Shown piece by piece: positions 1-7,240 of a DNA stretch of 9,997 bases. The notes beneath the pieces are model-generated. The model was not told the DNA's origin. It made no database searches and saw only the letters and a program-made list of their open reading frames with translations. A program made the position numbers and the translations under genes. Every line of letters starts with the position of its first letter. Position 1 is the stretch's first letter. The DNA is taken from positions 1-9,997 of the forward strand of contig JAEFDA010000047.1 of NCBI GenBank assembly GCA_016126025.1, given 5' to 3'. Source of the stretch: Nitrososphaerota archaeon. GTDB taxonomy: Archaea; Thermoproteota; Nitrososphaeria; Nitrososphaerales; Nitrosopumilaceae.

Positions 1-280
1 TAATACACAATTGATCTAAATAATCAAAATACCGTCAATTTACCTCAATACATTCAGTGTATGAACAAGATGAATATTCTATGGCGCCGGATGCAAATCA
101 AAATCGCATGCTGGATTTGGGCTGCTGATCCGCCCCCACCGACTCCGGTTTTTGGTACTGCCGAACGCTCCTCAGGACAGTCGAACTTGGCATGCCCGCG
201 CCGGGACTTTGCGCGGAATGTGTGGGAGGGCGGCTACGCCACAAGACTAGAAAAACCACGGTACCGCGTACCGCCGCGGA
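1..280. other. Non-coding left end, AT-rich in 1-80
   Basis: No convincing gene lies here. Roughly the first 80 bases are much more AT-rich than the rest of the window. They include a small inverted repeat, ATACA-TTCAG-TGTAT (48-62), and TATA-like stretches such as TAAATAAT (17-24). Such a patch could hold a promoter for a gene outside the window on the left, but nothing inside proves that. An open frame beginning at 61 runs into carB on the opposite strand, has no family resemblance and is proline/arginine-rich noise. Confidence 0.4.
251..272 (-). terminator. Hairpin plus T-tract downstream of carB
   Basis: On the minus strand, 8 nt beyond the carB stop, GGTAC-GCG-GTACC forms a perfect 5-bp stem (260-272). 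GTGG and then TTTTT (251-255) follow. Archaeal termination mainly needs the T-run, so this is a plausible end for the carAB transcript. The assignment rests on position and sequence only. Confidence 0.45.
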
Positions 281-3200
281 CTATATCTGGTAGGGCTTTA
301 TCGGATGCTTGGTGGTCTCGTGGGACCTCATCCACTCCAAGGTGTTCACGAACGCCTCGGCCAGCTCGATGGTGGTGAGCACCGGGATGCCCAGCTCCAG
401 CGCCTTGCGGCGTATCTGGTACTCGTCCTCCAACATCCCGATGTACTTTTCTAGGGTGGCGGTGCTGGGAATATTTATGATAAAGTCTATCTTTCTCTGG
501 TATAGCAGGTCCGCTATGTTTGGCTGCCGTTCGGGCTCGGATATCTTGTGGACGACCTTGACGGCGCCCAGCCTCTCCTCCAGAAACTCGGCGGTGTGCT
601 CTGTGGCCAGTATGTTAAAGCCCATCCCGCCCAGCTTTGCCACGGCGGCCAGCAGCTTCTCCTTGTTGGGCGTGCCGCCCACGGTGATCAGGGCAGACCC
701 GCCGGAGGGCAGGTTGTACCCCACCGCTCCCAGGGCCTTGGAGAGGGCGTCATAGAAGCTCTCCCCGAAGCAGGCCGCCTCGCCGGTGGAGCGCATCTCC
801 ACTCCCAGCGTCAGGTCGGCCCCCTCCAACTGCATGAACGAGAACTGGGGCACCTTTATCCCCACAGTGCGTATGTCGCGCCACCTGTCGTGGGGGACGG
901 CGGGCAGCCTGCCACCCATGACGGCGCGGGATGCCAGTGATATGAGGTTCATGCCAACCAGTTTCGAGACGAACGGCATGGAGCGGGAGGCGCGTATGTT
1001 CAGTTCTATCACGTACACCTCGCCGTCGTGCACCAAAAACTGCAGGTTGAATGGTCCCCGGATGCGAAAGGTACGGGCTATCTTGATGGTGTACTCGGTG
1101 ATGGTCTGCACTATCATGTTGCCCAGCCTCCAAGGCGGAATGCACATCATCGCGTCGCCGGAGTGTACCCCGGCGCTGTCTATGTGCTCGACCACCGCCC
1201 CTATGATTACGTTGTCGCCGTCGGAGACGCCGTCCACGTCCACCTCCAGCGAGTTGAGCATGAACTTTGATATCACGACGGGGTGGTCCGGCGAGACCCG
1301 GGTGGCCTCCTGCGTATATGTCTTCAACTCGTCGGCGGACCAGACCACCTTCATGGCGGCGCCCGACAGTACATAGGAGGGGCGCACCAGGACCGGAAAC
1401 CCTACCTCGTGCGCGAATATGCGCGCCCCCTCAAGACTGGAGAACGCCTGCCAGCGCGGCTGCCGTATGTGCAGCTTGTCCAGCTCGGCGCTGAACTTTG
1501 AGCGGTCCTCGGCCCGGTCCACGTCAACCGCCGACGTGCCCAGTATGGGCACGCCGCTGGCTGCCAGGGACGGCGTCAGGTTGTTGGCCGCCTGTCCTCC
1601 CACGCCGGTCACCACCCCGCGCGGACTCTCGAACTCCACTATGTCCATGACGCGCTCGTGGGTCAGTTCCTCAAAGTAGAGGCGGTTGCATATGTCATAG
1701 TCGGTGGAGACGGTCTCCGGATTGCAGTTGACCACCGCAACGGGTATGTGGCTGTGCTCCCGTATGCCCCAGACCATATTCACCGTACCCCAGTCGAACT
1801 CCACACTGCTTCCTATGCGGTAGGGTCCGGCGCCCAGCACCATGGCGGCGCGCTCCCCGGCCGGCACCGTGACATCGTGGTCCGTACCCCCGTATGTCAT
1901 GTACAGGTAGTTGGTCGCCGCCGGCCACTCGGCGGCCAGCGAGTCTATCTGCTTTACCTGGGGAAGTATGCCCATGCCCTTGCGGACGGCGCGTATCTGG
2001 GCGGCGGTCCTGCCGCAGGCCCGGCCTATCTGGACATCCGAGAAGCCGGCGGCCTTGGCGTCCCGCATGGTGGAGCGGTCCGGCTCGCTCTTCAGGCGGC
2101 CGGCCATTCCTACTATGTTTCGTATCTTCTCCACGAACCAGGGGTCTATGGAGGACAGGCGGCTGATCCTGGCCGTGTCGAACCCGCGTGAGACGGCTGC
2201 GGCGACGTTGTACAGTATCATGTCGTCAAAGTGTATCAGCCTCTCCTCCAGCTCCTCCTCGGTGTACTGCTCTGAGCCGAACCGGTTTAGGACCAGTCCG
2301 TCCATCCCCGAGTCCAGCATGCGGATAGCCTTCTGGAGGGACTCCTCGAAGGTGCGGCCCACGCCCATCACCTCCCCGACCGACTTCATGGTGGGCCCCA
2401 GCTTCCTCTTCACCTGGTCAAACTTGGCAAAGTCCCACCGGGGGTGCTTGCACACCACGTAGTCCAGCGACGGCTCAAAGCACGCGGTGGTGCTCTTGGT
2501 TATGGTGTTGGTCAGCTCGTGCAGACCGTACCCCAGGCCTATCTTGGCGGACATGTACGCCAACGGGTATCCGGTGGCCTTGCTGGCCAGCGCCGAGGAA
2601 CGCGACAGCCGGGGGTTCATCTCGATGGCCACGTACTTCTCCGATGCGGTGTCCAGCGCGAACTGGACGTTGCACTCTCCCACTATGCCCACGTGCGAGG
2701 CGGCCCGGAGGCTGGCAGAGCGCAGCATGTGGTACTCGCGGTTGTTGATGGTCTGGGAGGGCGCCACCACTATGTTGTCGCCGGTGTGCACCTTCATGGC
2801 GAGGATGTTCTCCATGTTGCATACGATGACGCCGTTGCCCGCCGTATCCCGCATCACCTCGTACTCTATCTGCTTCCACCCGCCGATGTACTCCTCTATG
2901 AGCACCTGGCCCACCATGCTCGCCTTTATGCCGCGCTCCACTATCTCGTGCAGCTCCAGTTCGTTGTGGGCAACCCCGCCGCCCTTGCCACCCAGTGTGT
3001 ATGCCACACGGACTATCACCGGATAGCCCAGCCTCCTGGCAGTCCGCTTGGCGGACTCAAAGTCGGTGACCGTATCGCTGGGGAGGACGGGCACCCCGCA
3101 CCTTCCCATGGCGTCCTTGAAGAGCTGGCGGTCCTCGGCCGTGCGGATGCCCCCCACGTCGGTGCCCAGCACCTGCACCCCGTACTTCTCCAGCACGCCG

Positions 3201-3521
3201 CCCTCGGCCAGCCCGACCCCGCAGTTGAGGGCCGTCTGGCCCCCGTACGAGAGCATTATGGCGTCGGGCCGTTCCTTCTCTATTACGGACTCAACGTACT
3301 GGGGGGTCACCGGCAGCAGATACACGCGGTCTGCGAACCTGGTGTCGGTCTGTATGGTGGCCACGTTGGGGTTTATCAGGATGCTTCTCAGGCCGTCCTC
3401 CCGTATGGCCTTGAGGCATTGGCTGCCGGAGTAGTCGAACTGGCGGCCGCTTTGGGCGGCTTTCGCCGGCCTCTCCGATCTTTATTGCCCCACTTCCCAG
3501 GACCAGTATGTTCTTCAGCGA
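281..3521 (-). CDS. carB: Carbamoyl-phosphate synthase large subunit, 5' end frameshifted
   Basis: CarB makes carbamoyl phosphate from bicarbonate, ammonia (channelled from CarA) and two ATP, for pyrimidine and arginine synthesis. The uninterrupted frame covers 281-3439. It shows ATP-grasp domain 1 (GGKGGG loop; EMNPRLSRSS metal/ATP residues), the oligomerisation region, ATP-grasp domain 2 (RPSYVLSGAAM; ELNIRASRS) and a C-terminal MGS-like allosteric domain (TEHTAEFL; RRKALELGIPVLTTI). The N-terminal nucleotide-binding start, SLKNILVLGSGAIKIGEAGE, is present at 3521-3462 but in another frame. A 22-nt insertion (3461-3440) separates it from FDYSGSQCLKA, so a stop (3484-3482) cuts the main frame. 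Removing the insertion gives about 1,072 residues, against 1,073 in E. coli. A standard start codon is also missing in the N-terminal frame. If the sequence is correct, translation could begin only internally (GTG at 3364), losing the conserved N-terminus. The product is certain; the state of the 5' end is not. Confidence 0.93.
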
Positions 3522-3522
3522 C

Positions 3523-4647
3523 TCACTTCGCGGCAGGCCGGGGGTCCTCCATTATCCTGTGCAGCTCCTCGAAGACGAACCCGCAGTCGTAGGGTCCCGG
3601 GGAGGCCTCCGGGTGGAACTGCACCGCTATGCAGGGGCGCGTCCTGTGCCGGATTCCTTCGACGGTGTCGTCGTCGGTGTTGGTAAACCACAAATCAAAC
3701 TCCGAGTTGGCCAGCGAGTCGGGGCTGATGGCGTAGCCGTGGTTCTGGCTGGTCACGTATACGGTCCCGGTGGATACGTCCAGGCAGGACTTGTTCTGGC
3801 CCCGGTGCCCGTACTTGAGCTTGTAGGTCTGGGCGTTGCCAGCCAGGGCGATTATCTGCGCCCCCAGGCATATGCCCAGCAGGGGCACGCCACGGTCCAT
3901 GAGGGCGCGGGCCGCGCCGATAGTCTTGGTGCAGTGCTGGGGGTCCCCGGGGCCGTTGCTTATGACCACGCCGGCGGGCTCGTACCCCATGATGTCGGAT
4001 ATGTCCGTGTCGTGGGGGACCTTGACGGCCCGGTATCCCATGCGAGTCACGTGTCGCAGTATGGCGTTCTTGGCGCCCACATCCAGCACAACTACGTTGC
4101 GCCCCTGGCCGTACCCGGAGTGGTCGGTGGCCGAGACGCCGTCCACCAGCCGCTCTGTGCCGTACCGGGGGGCAGAGGACAGCCTCTCAGCCAGCTCCCC
4201 GGCATCCACGGGGGACTCGGAGACGGCTAGGGCGGACATCTGGACTCCCCGGCTCCGGAGCCTCTTTGTAAGCGAGCGCGTGTCCACGCCCGCGATGCCG
4301 GGTATGCCCTGCGAGTACATCCACTCGTCCAGGGTCATGGCCATGTTCCAGTGGCTGGCCGTGTGTGAGAGATCGTGCACCGCCAGGCCGCGTACCTGTA
4401 TGCGGCCGGACTCAAAGTGGGCGGGTATGCCGTCGGGGTCGGTCTCGGCGGGGTCGGGCACGCCGTAGTTGCCCACCAGCGGGTATGTGATGGCCAGTAT
4501 CTGGCCCCCGTACGAGGGGTCGGTCAGCGTCTCGGCGTACCCCACCATGCCGGTATTGAAGACGGCCTCGCCAAACACCATTCCGGGGTGGCCGAACCCC
4601 TCGCCCTCCATGACGGTCCCGTCGTCAAGGAGCAGCGTGGCATACAT
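3523..4647 (-). CDS. carA: Carbamoyl-phosphate synthase small (glutaminase) subunit
   Basis: CarA hydrolyses glutamine and passes ammonia to CarB. The 374-residue protein (E. coli about 382) has an N-terminal CPSase small-chain domain starting YATLLLDDGTVMEGEGFG, with FNTGMVGYAETLTDPSYGGQ near 30-49. A class I glutamine amidotransferase domain follows from about 184. Its nucleophile is Cys260 in GICLGAQ, and His345 and Glu347 lie in FHPEASPGP. I chose the ATG at 4647 because family similarity begins there; the frame stays open to 4815, but that extension is arginine/proline-rich and unlike CarA. A purine-rich GGGGGAT sits just upstream. The TGA stop (3525-3523) overlaps a GTG (3526-3524) at the expected place for a coupled carB start. 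carA is therefore the first gene of a carAB operon, in the usual order. Confidence 0.96.
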   Translation of the reverse strand: MYATLLLDDGTVMEGEGFGHPGMVFGEAVFNTGMVGYAETLTDPSYGGQILAITYPLVGNYGVPDPAETDPDGIPAHFESGRIQVRGLAVHDLSHTASHWNMAMTLDEWMYSQGIPGIAGVDTRSLTKRLRSRGVQMSALAVSESPVDAGELAERLSSAPRYGTERLVDGVSATDHSGYGQGRNVVVLDVGAKNAILRHVTRMGYRAVKVPHDTDISDIMGYEPAGVVISNGPGDPQHCTKTIGAARALMDRGVPLLGICLGAQIIALAGNAQTYKLKYGHRGQNKSCLDVSTGTVYVTSQNHGYAISPDSLANSEFDLWFTNTDDDTVEGIRHRTRPCIAVQFHPEASPGPYDCGFVFEELHRIMEDPRPAAK

Positions 4648-4710
4648 CCCCCTGTGCTCGGACTTTTTTACGGCTATTTTGAACCCTCGGTGGCTCCCCG
4701 GATATGGCGA

Positions 4711-4716
4711 TTTAAG
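4711..4716 (-). promoter_or_regulatory. Candidate carA TATA box
   Basis: The minus strand reads ACACTTAAATCG here. The centre (about 4713) is 66 nt upstream of the carA ATG, implying a start site near 4687 and a leader of about 40 nt. A second A-rich run, GTAAAAAAG (4673-4665), lies closer but would put the start site downstream of the ATG. Weak assignment. Confidence 0.35.
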
Positions 4717-4874
4717 TGTAAAGGTGGCGGGGCGGAGGCGCGCTGTGTGCACGGGATCTTGCCCTAGTGCCGGGGATGCCAATATGCGTATGGCTGGGAG
4801 GCGCCGTGTCGCCACGGGGTGCCTGTGCGTGTGGGCGCCCTGCCCAAGATTGCCGAAATGCCGATACCGTCATG

Positions 4875-4884
4875 TTTATTTATT
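4875..4884 (+). promoter_or_regulatory. TATA box of the SHOCT/cupin operon
   Basis: TTTATTTATT stands out in GC-rich surroundings. The centre of TTTATTTA is 25.5 nt upstream of the GTG at 4904. That is the archaeal TATA-to-start-site distance, so transcription should begin at the start codon and give a leaderless mRNA. Confidence 0.6.
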
Positions 4885-4903
4885 CACCGGGCAGAGCGGA
4901 CTT

Positions 4904-5191
4904 GTGAGCGAAGGCGGATACTTGGGCAAGGCCCTGCGCGGTGCCGACAAAGCATTGCGTACGGGTGTTGAGACAGCCGACGGCGTGATAGACACGGCCG
5001 TAGATGTCGGCACCAGCACTGTCAATAAGGCCGTCGAGACAGGCAAGGACATAAGCGGCCAGACCCGACGCATGATAGCCGGCAAAACAGAGATAGAGAT
5101 GCTGGAACGGCTGGGAAACATGTGGCGCGAGGGGATGCTCACCGACGAGGAGTTCCGGGCTGTCAAGACTAGGATACTGGACAAGATATGA
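4904..5191 (+). CDS. Small SHOCT-domain protein
   Basis: This is a 95-residue protein of unknown specific function. Residues 10-60 are rich in Ala, Val, Thr, Asp and Lys with a heptad-like pattern (KALRTGVETADGVIDTAVDV), suggesting an amphipathic or coiled-coil helix. Residues about 64-95 (EMLERLGNMWREGMLTDEEF and the following RILDKI) match the SHOCT short C-terminal domain, usually a helical oligomerisation or interaction tail. There is no signal peptide or membrane segment. The frame is open back to 4469, but the GTG at 4904 is preferred: the TATA box lies 25.5 nt upstream and the preceding codons look non-coding. The stop overlaps the start of the cupin gene (ATGA, 5188-5191), which implies translational coupling. 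Confidence 0.75.
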   Translation: MSEGGYLGKALRGADKALRTGVETADGVIDTAVDVGTSTVNKAVETGKDISGQTRRMIAGKTEIEMLERLGNMWREGMLTDEEFRAVKTRILDKI

Positions 5192-5640
5192 AAAAGTCAA
5201 GCATCTTCGGCTCCGACGGACAGCGCGAGGTCAACCCGGACTGGTTCACAGGCCGGGTATGGATGAAGGTGCTGTCGGAGGGCTTGGGGTCCTCAAAGCA
5301 GGACATGTACCACGTACACTTTGAGAAGGGCGCCCGGACCAAGCTGCACCGCCACGACGGTTCCCAGGTACTGATAGTCACTGAGGGCCGGGGAAGTCTG
5401 GTCACATACGAGTCTGACGGAGCCGAGTCAGACTCCTTCGGCATACGGGAGACCGGAACGGTGCCGCTCTCCACCGGAGACGTGGTGTACATACCCGAGA
5501 ACACCCTGCACACCCACGGCTCCACCGATAATGTCGCGACGTTCTCGCACATAGCCGTGAACAACCTGCCCTGCGGGGTGGGTGAGTATGTCACGGTGTG
5601 GTACGAGTCGGACGGGGACCGGGTGACCTGTCAAATATAG
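5188..5640 (+). CDS. Single-domain cupin protein
   Basis: This 150-residue protein is a one-domain cupin beta-barrel. Motif 1 is G48-x5-H54-x-H56-x3-Q60-x6-G67, where Gln60 replaces the usual metal-binding Glu. Motif 2 is G97-x5-P103-x-N105-x2-H108, followed by His110. His54, His56 and His108 could still hold a metal, with Gln60 as a poorer fourth ligand. Small cupins of this type include dioxygenases, isomerases and sugar- or cysteamine-related enzymes, and the sequence does not say which. No signal peptide is visible, so it is probably cytoplasmic. The gene is coupled by ATGA to the preceding SHOCT gene. A protein partnership is possible but inferred only from this arrangement. Confidence 0.88.
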   Translation: MKKSSIFGSDGQREVNPDWFTGRVWMKVLSEGLGSSKQDMYHVHFEKGARTKLHRHDGSQVLIVTEGRGSLVTYESDGAESDSFGIRETGTVPLSTGDVVYIPENTLHTHGSTDNVATFSHIAVNNLPCGVGEYVTVWYESDGDRVTCQI

Positions 5641-5647
5641 ACAACGG

Positions 5648-5653
5648 TTTTTA
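5648..5653 (+). promoter_or_regulatory. TATA-like box of the J-domain/ferredoxin gene
   Basis: TTTTTA lies just after the cupin stop, centred 27.5 nt upstream of the GTG at 5678. That fits a leaderless transcript starting at the GTG. An AAGGGG stretch (5670-5675) immediately before the GTG could be a Shine-Dalgarno sequence, but it sits only 2 nt from the start. Confidence 0.5.
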
Positions 5654-5677
5654 CCGAGTGCCGGCCAATAAGGGGAC

Positions 5678-6340
5678 GTGAACGCATCCCAGGCCATGTC
5701 GATACTGAACGTGGACCGGAATGCGGATCCCGACATGATCAAGGCCGCGTACCGCAAGCTGGTGCTGGAGCACCACCCGGACCGCAAAAACGGAGACGAT
5801 GTGCAGTTCAAAAAGATCACTGAGGCGTACCACGCCCTCACCGACGGGGATTCCCAGAACGCAGAGCCCGAAGAACCCGCCGCCGAGAAGTCCAGATGGG
5901 GCGCCGGCCCCACCGACCGGGCCAAGTGGGGGGCGGGGCCCACCGACAAGGTACCCGAGGAGGACTGGAGCAGGTACACTGCCGAGTTCGAGGAGGACAC
6001 GGCATGGTGGAAGGCGTACGAGAACCGGTTTTGGCAGGAGTACGAGGGCCGGGTGCGCGGGAACACCGGCGCCGAGTCCGAGAAGGCCCAGGAGCCCCGG
6101 GTGCAGCCTGAGCTGCGGGTAGACGTGGATCAGAGCCTCTGCATAGGGTGTTGCAGCTGTGAGACCATAGCACCGGATGTCTTTGAGATAAACCGCAACG
6201 CAAAGTCCAACCCCAAGTCCAGTGTGAAGAACCCCCGGGGGGCCGGGGTCAACCGCATCATGAACGCCGCCGAGACGTGTCCCACCAAGGCCATCATGGT
6301 GGATAACGTGCGGACCGGCGAGCGGATGTATCCATTCTAG
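5678..6340 (+). CDS. J-domain protein fused to a [4Fe-4S] ferredoxin domain
   Basis: This is a 220-residue fusion. Residues about 6-57 form a DnaJ J-domain, with AAYRKLVLEHHPDR carrying the HPD tripeptide (33-35) that stimulates DnaK/Hsp70 ATPase. The Gly/Phe, zinc-finger and substrate domains of full DnaJ are absent. A charged linker (58-145) contains a near-exact tandem repeat of WGAGPTD (residues 74-80 and 84-90) and a Trp/Glu-rich segment (97-124). From about 146 there is a single-cluster ferredoxin domain: Cys155-x2-Cys158-x2-Cys161, then Cys201-Pro. Cys159 is extra. Such fusions are known from Thaumarchaeota; a role in Fe-S protein assembly or redox-linked chaperoning is inference. The GTG start fits the TATA spacing; an in-frame ATG at 5696 is an alternative. 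The gene ends on the CTAG it shares with the converging HIT gene. Confidence 0.88.
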   Translation: MNASQAMSILNVDRNADPDMIKAAYRKLVLEHHPDRKNGDDVQFKKITEAYHALTDGDSQNAEPEEPAAEKSRWGAGPTDRAKWGAGPTDKVPEEDWSRYTAEFEEDTAWWKAYENRFWQEYEGRVRGNTGAESEKAQEPRVQPELRVDVDQSLCIGCCSCETIAPDVFEINRNAKSNPKSSVKNPRGAGVNRIMNAAETCPTKAIMVDNVRTGERMYPF

Positions 6341-6768
6341 CCCCGCAGCCGGGCTAGTATTCCATCCAGCTCCGGCCCGGGGCAGGCGGCCGGCTCCGGA
6401 AACATCGAATGTATGGCGCCCCCGGAGTCGCCGGCATACCGCGGCACCAGGTGTACGTGCACATGGGGCACCTCCTGGCCGGCTCCCCGGCCGTTGTGCA
6501 CGGCCAAGAGAGTGGCGCCGCCCAGCCCATCTGTCTTGCGGATCAGTTTGGCGGCCATCCCAAAGACATCCGTGACCTCGGCGGCAGTCATGTCCTGGAC
6601 CAGCCGGCGGTGCGCCTTGGGAAGCACCAGCGTGTGGCCGGGGGTCAGAGGGAACGCATCCATAAACGCGGCGGCAGTATCTGACTCGGATACCATGCGG
6701 GCGGGGATCTCGCCTGCTATGATCCGGCAGAATATGCAGTCTGCGCCTATGGCACTATCTCGGCCCAC
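6337..6768 (-). CDS. HIT-family nucleotide hydrolase
   Basis: This 143-residue histidine-triad protein resembles the HinT/PKCI branch. Such enzymes hydrolyse nucleoside phosphoramidates or dinucleotides through an AMP-histidine intermediate. The triad His102-x-His104-x-His106 is in PHVHVHLVPR, with His104 as expected nucleophile. Asn92, Gly93 and Gly95 in the HNGRGAGQEV stretch belong to the nucleotide pocket. An N-terminal CIFC (Cys11, Cys14) together with His53 suggests the zinc site found in many HIT proteins. The only usable start is the GTG at 6768, which overlaps the upstream membrane-protein gene by 22 nt. This makes it the third gene of a minus-strand cluster. The stop shares CTAG with the converging J-domain/ferredoxin gene. 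Confidence 0.92.
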   Translation of the reverse strand: MGRDSAIGADCIFCRIIAGEIPARMVSESDTAAAFMDAFPLTPGHTLVLPKAHRRLVQDMTAAEVTDVFGMAAKLIRKTDGLGGATLLAVHNGRGAGQEVPHVHVHLVPRYAGDSGGAIHSMFPEPAACPGPELDGILARLRG

Positions 6769-7025
6769 GCCAGCCCCTCGCCGTATCGTATAGTCACCGT
6801 CTCGCCGGCCTGTGCGTTGCAGTTCTCTATCTGCTTTGGTATCTCATCGGAGGTGTCTGCCGCACAGACGCCGTTGTCGTTTGAGAGTATGACCACCTCC
6901 TCGTACACGTCGGCGCGTATGAGGTTCCAGAACGGGAAGACCACGGTGGCTATGACCAGGCCGGCCAGCACCAGTATGCCACCGAATATCATGGCATACT
7001 TGCGGCCAAACGTAGTCTCTCCCAT
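6747..7025 (-). CDS. Single-pass membrane protein, unknown function
   Basis: I do not recognise a named family in this 92-residue protein. Residues 1-10 are short and polar with Arg8 and Lys9. Residues 11-36 (from AMIFGGILVL to FPFWNLI) form one strongly hydrophobic helix, which can be a membrane anchor or uncleaved signal. The remaining 55 residues should face outside by the positive-inside rule. They carry two cysteines (Cys54, Cys69) that could form a disulfide, and a beta-rich tail. The ATG is 1 nt after the zinc-finger gene's stop (TGA-G-ATG) and the 3' end overlaps the HIT gene, so it is the middle gene of a tight operon. Its coding status rests on this packing and the clear transmembrane pattern. 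Confidence 0.72.
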   Translation of the reverse strand: MGETTFGRKYAMIFGGILVLAGLVIATVVFPFWNLIRADVYEEVVILSNDNGVCAADTSDEIPKQIENCNAQAGETVTIRYGEGLAWAEIVP

Positions 7026-7026
7026 C

Positions 7027-7188
7027 TCACCATGTGCCTCCGCCTACGTCGTTGGGATTTAGCTTCTTTTCCGGAACGTTTCCGTGAGCCTTATCGCAAT
7101 GCCGCTTCAGCCGCTGGGGCGTGTGCAGCTCCAGCCCGCACTCCTTGCACTTGGTATTGTCGTCTCTCTTCCTGCTCAGTAACCCCAT
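7027..7188 (-). CDS. Small C2H2 zinc-finger protein
   Basis: This 53-residue protein has one zinc-finger motif, Cys14-x2-Cys17-x12-His30-x4-His35, with Leu27 in the position of the conserved hydrophobic residue. A basic N-terminus (MGLLSRKRDD) precedes it, and a Lys/Asn/Gly-rich tail follows. Single-finger proteins of this size are common in Thaumarchaeota; they may bind nucleic acid or protein, and their targets are generally unknown. The frame stays open further upstream, but that part is antisense to the dehydrogenase gene. The ATG at 7188 is supported by a TATA box centred 26.5 nt upstream, giving a leaderless mRNA. It heads the zinc-finger/membrane-protein/HIT cluster and is divergent from the dehydrogenase gene. 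Confidence 0.8.
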   Translation of the reverse strand: MGLLSRKRDDNTKCKECGLELHTPQRLKRHCDKAHGNVPEKKLNPNDVGGGTW

Positions 7189-7210
7189 GGATTCTCGGAG
7201 CCGGGCATAC

Positions 7211-7219
7211 ATTATAAAG
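7211..7219. promoter_or_regulatory. Shared bidirectional TATA box
   Basis: ATTATAAAG contains the palindrome TTATAA (7212-7217, centre 7214.5). The plus-strand GTG begins at 7241 and the minus-strand ATG at 7188, each exactly 26.5 nt from that centre. One TBP-binding site could thus serve two divergent leaderless transcripts. The flanking BRE-like bases differ: CATACA on the plus side, TATCCT on the minus side. Confidence 0.7.
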
Positions 7220-7240
7220 GATACCCGACGGCGCTCCGCC

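Noticed and set aside
61..378. 105-aa plus-strand frame at the left end
   Set aside because: Its second half is antisense to carB, and its composition (Pro/Arg/Ser-rich) with no family match suggests chance.
3443..3450. GCGGCCGC as a cloning-vector junction
   Set aside because: Coding sequence matching CarB lies on both sides with no vector sequence visible, so a simple vector join is not supported, although a local artefact cannot be excluded.
3440..3470. Archaeal bulge-helix-bulge intron in carB
   Set aside because: Flanking bases can pair (CGGAG with CUCCG outside, GGCCG with CGGCC inside), but the unpaired stretches are about 1 and 13 nt, not two 3-nt bulges around a 4-bp helix. 22 nt would also be unusually short.
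2444..3592. 382-aa plus-strand open frame
   Set aside because: It is antisense to the strongly conserved carB; long shadow frames are expected in GC-rich DNA, and its translation resembles no protein family.
4648..4815. N-terminal extension of CarA by 56 residues
   Set aside because: The frame is open, but CarA similarity starts at the ATG at 4647, and the extension would cross the likely promoter.
4795..4850. GGCGCC inverted repeats as an operator or structured RNA
   Set aside because: The arms (4800-4805, 4836-4841) are short, GC-rich and self-complementary with a 30-nt loop; this is common by chance at this composition.
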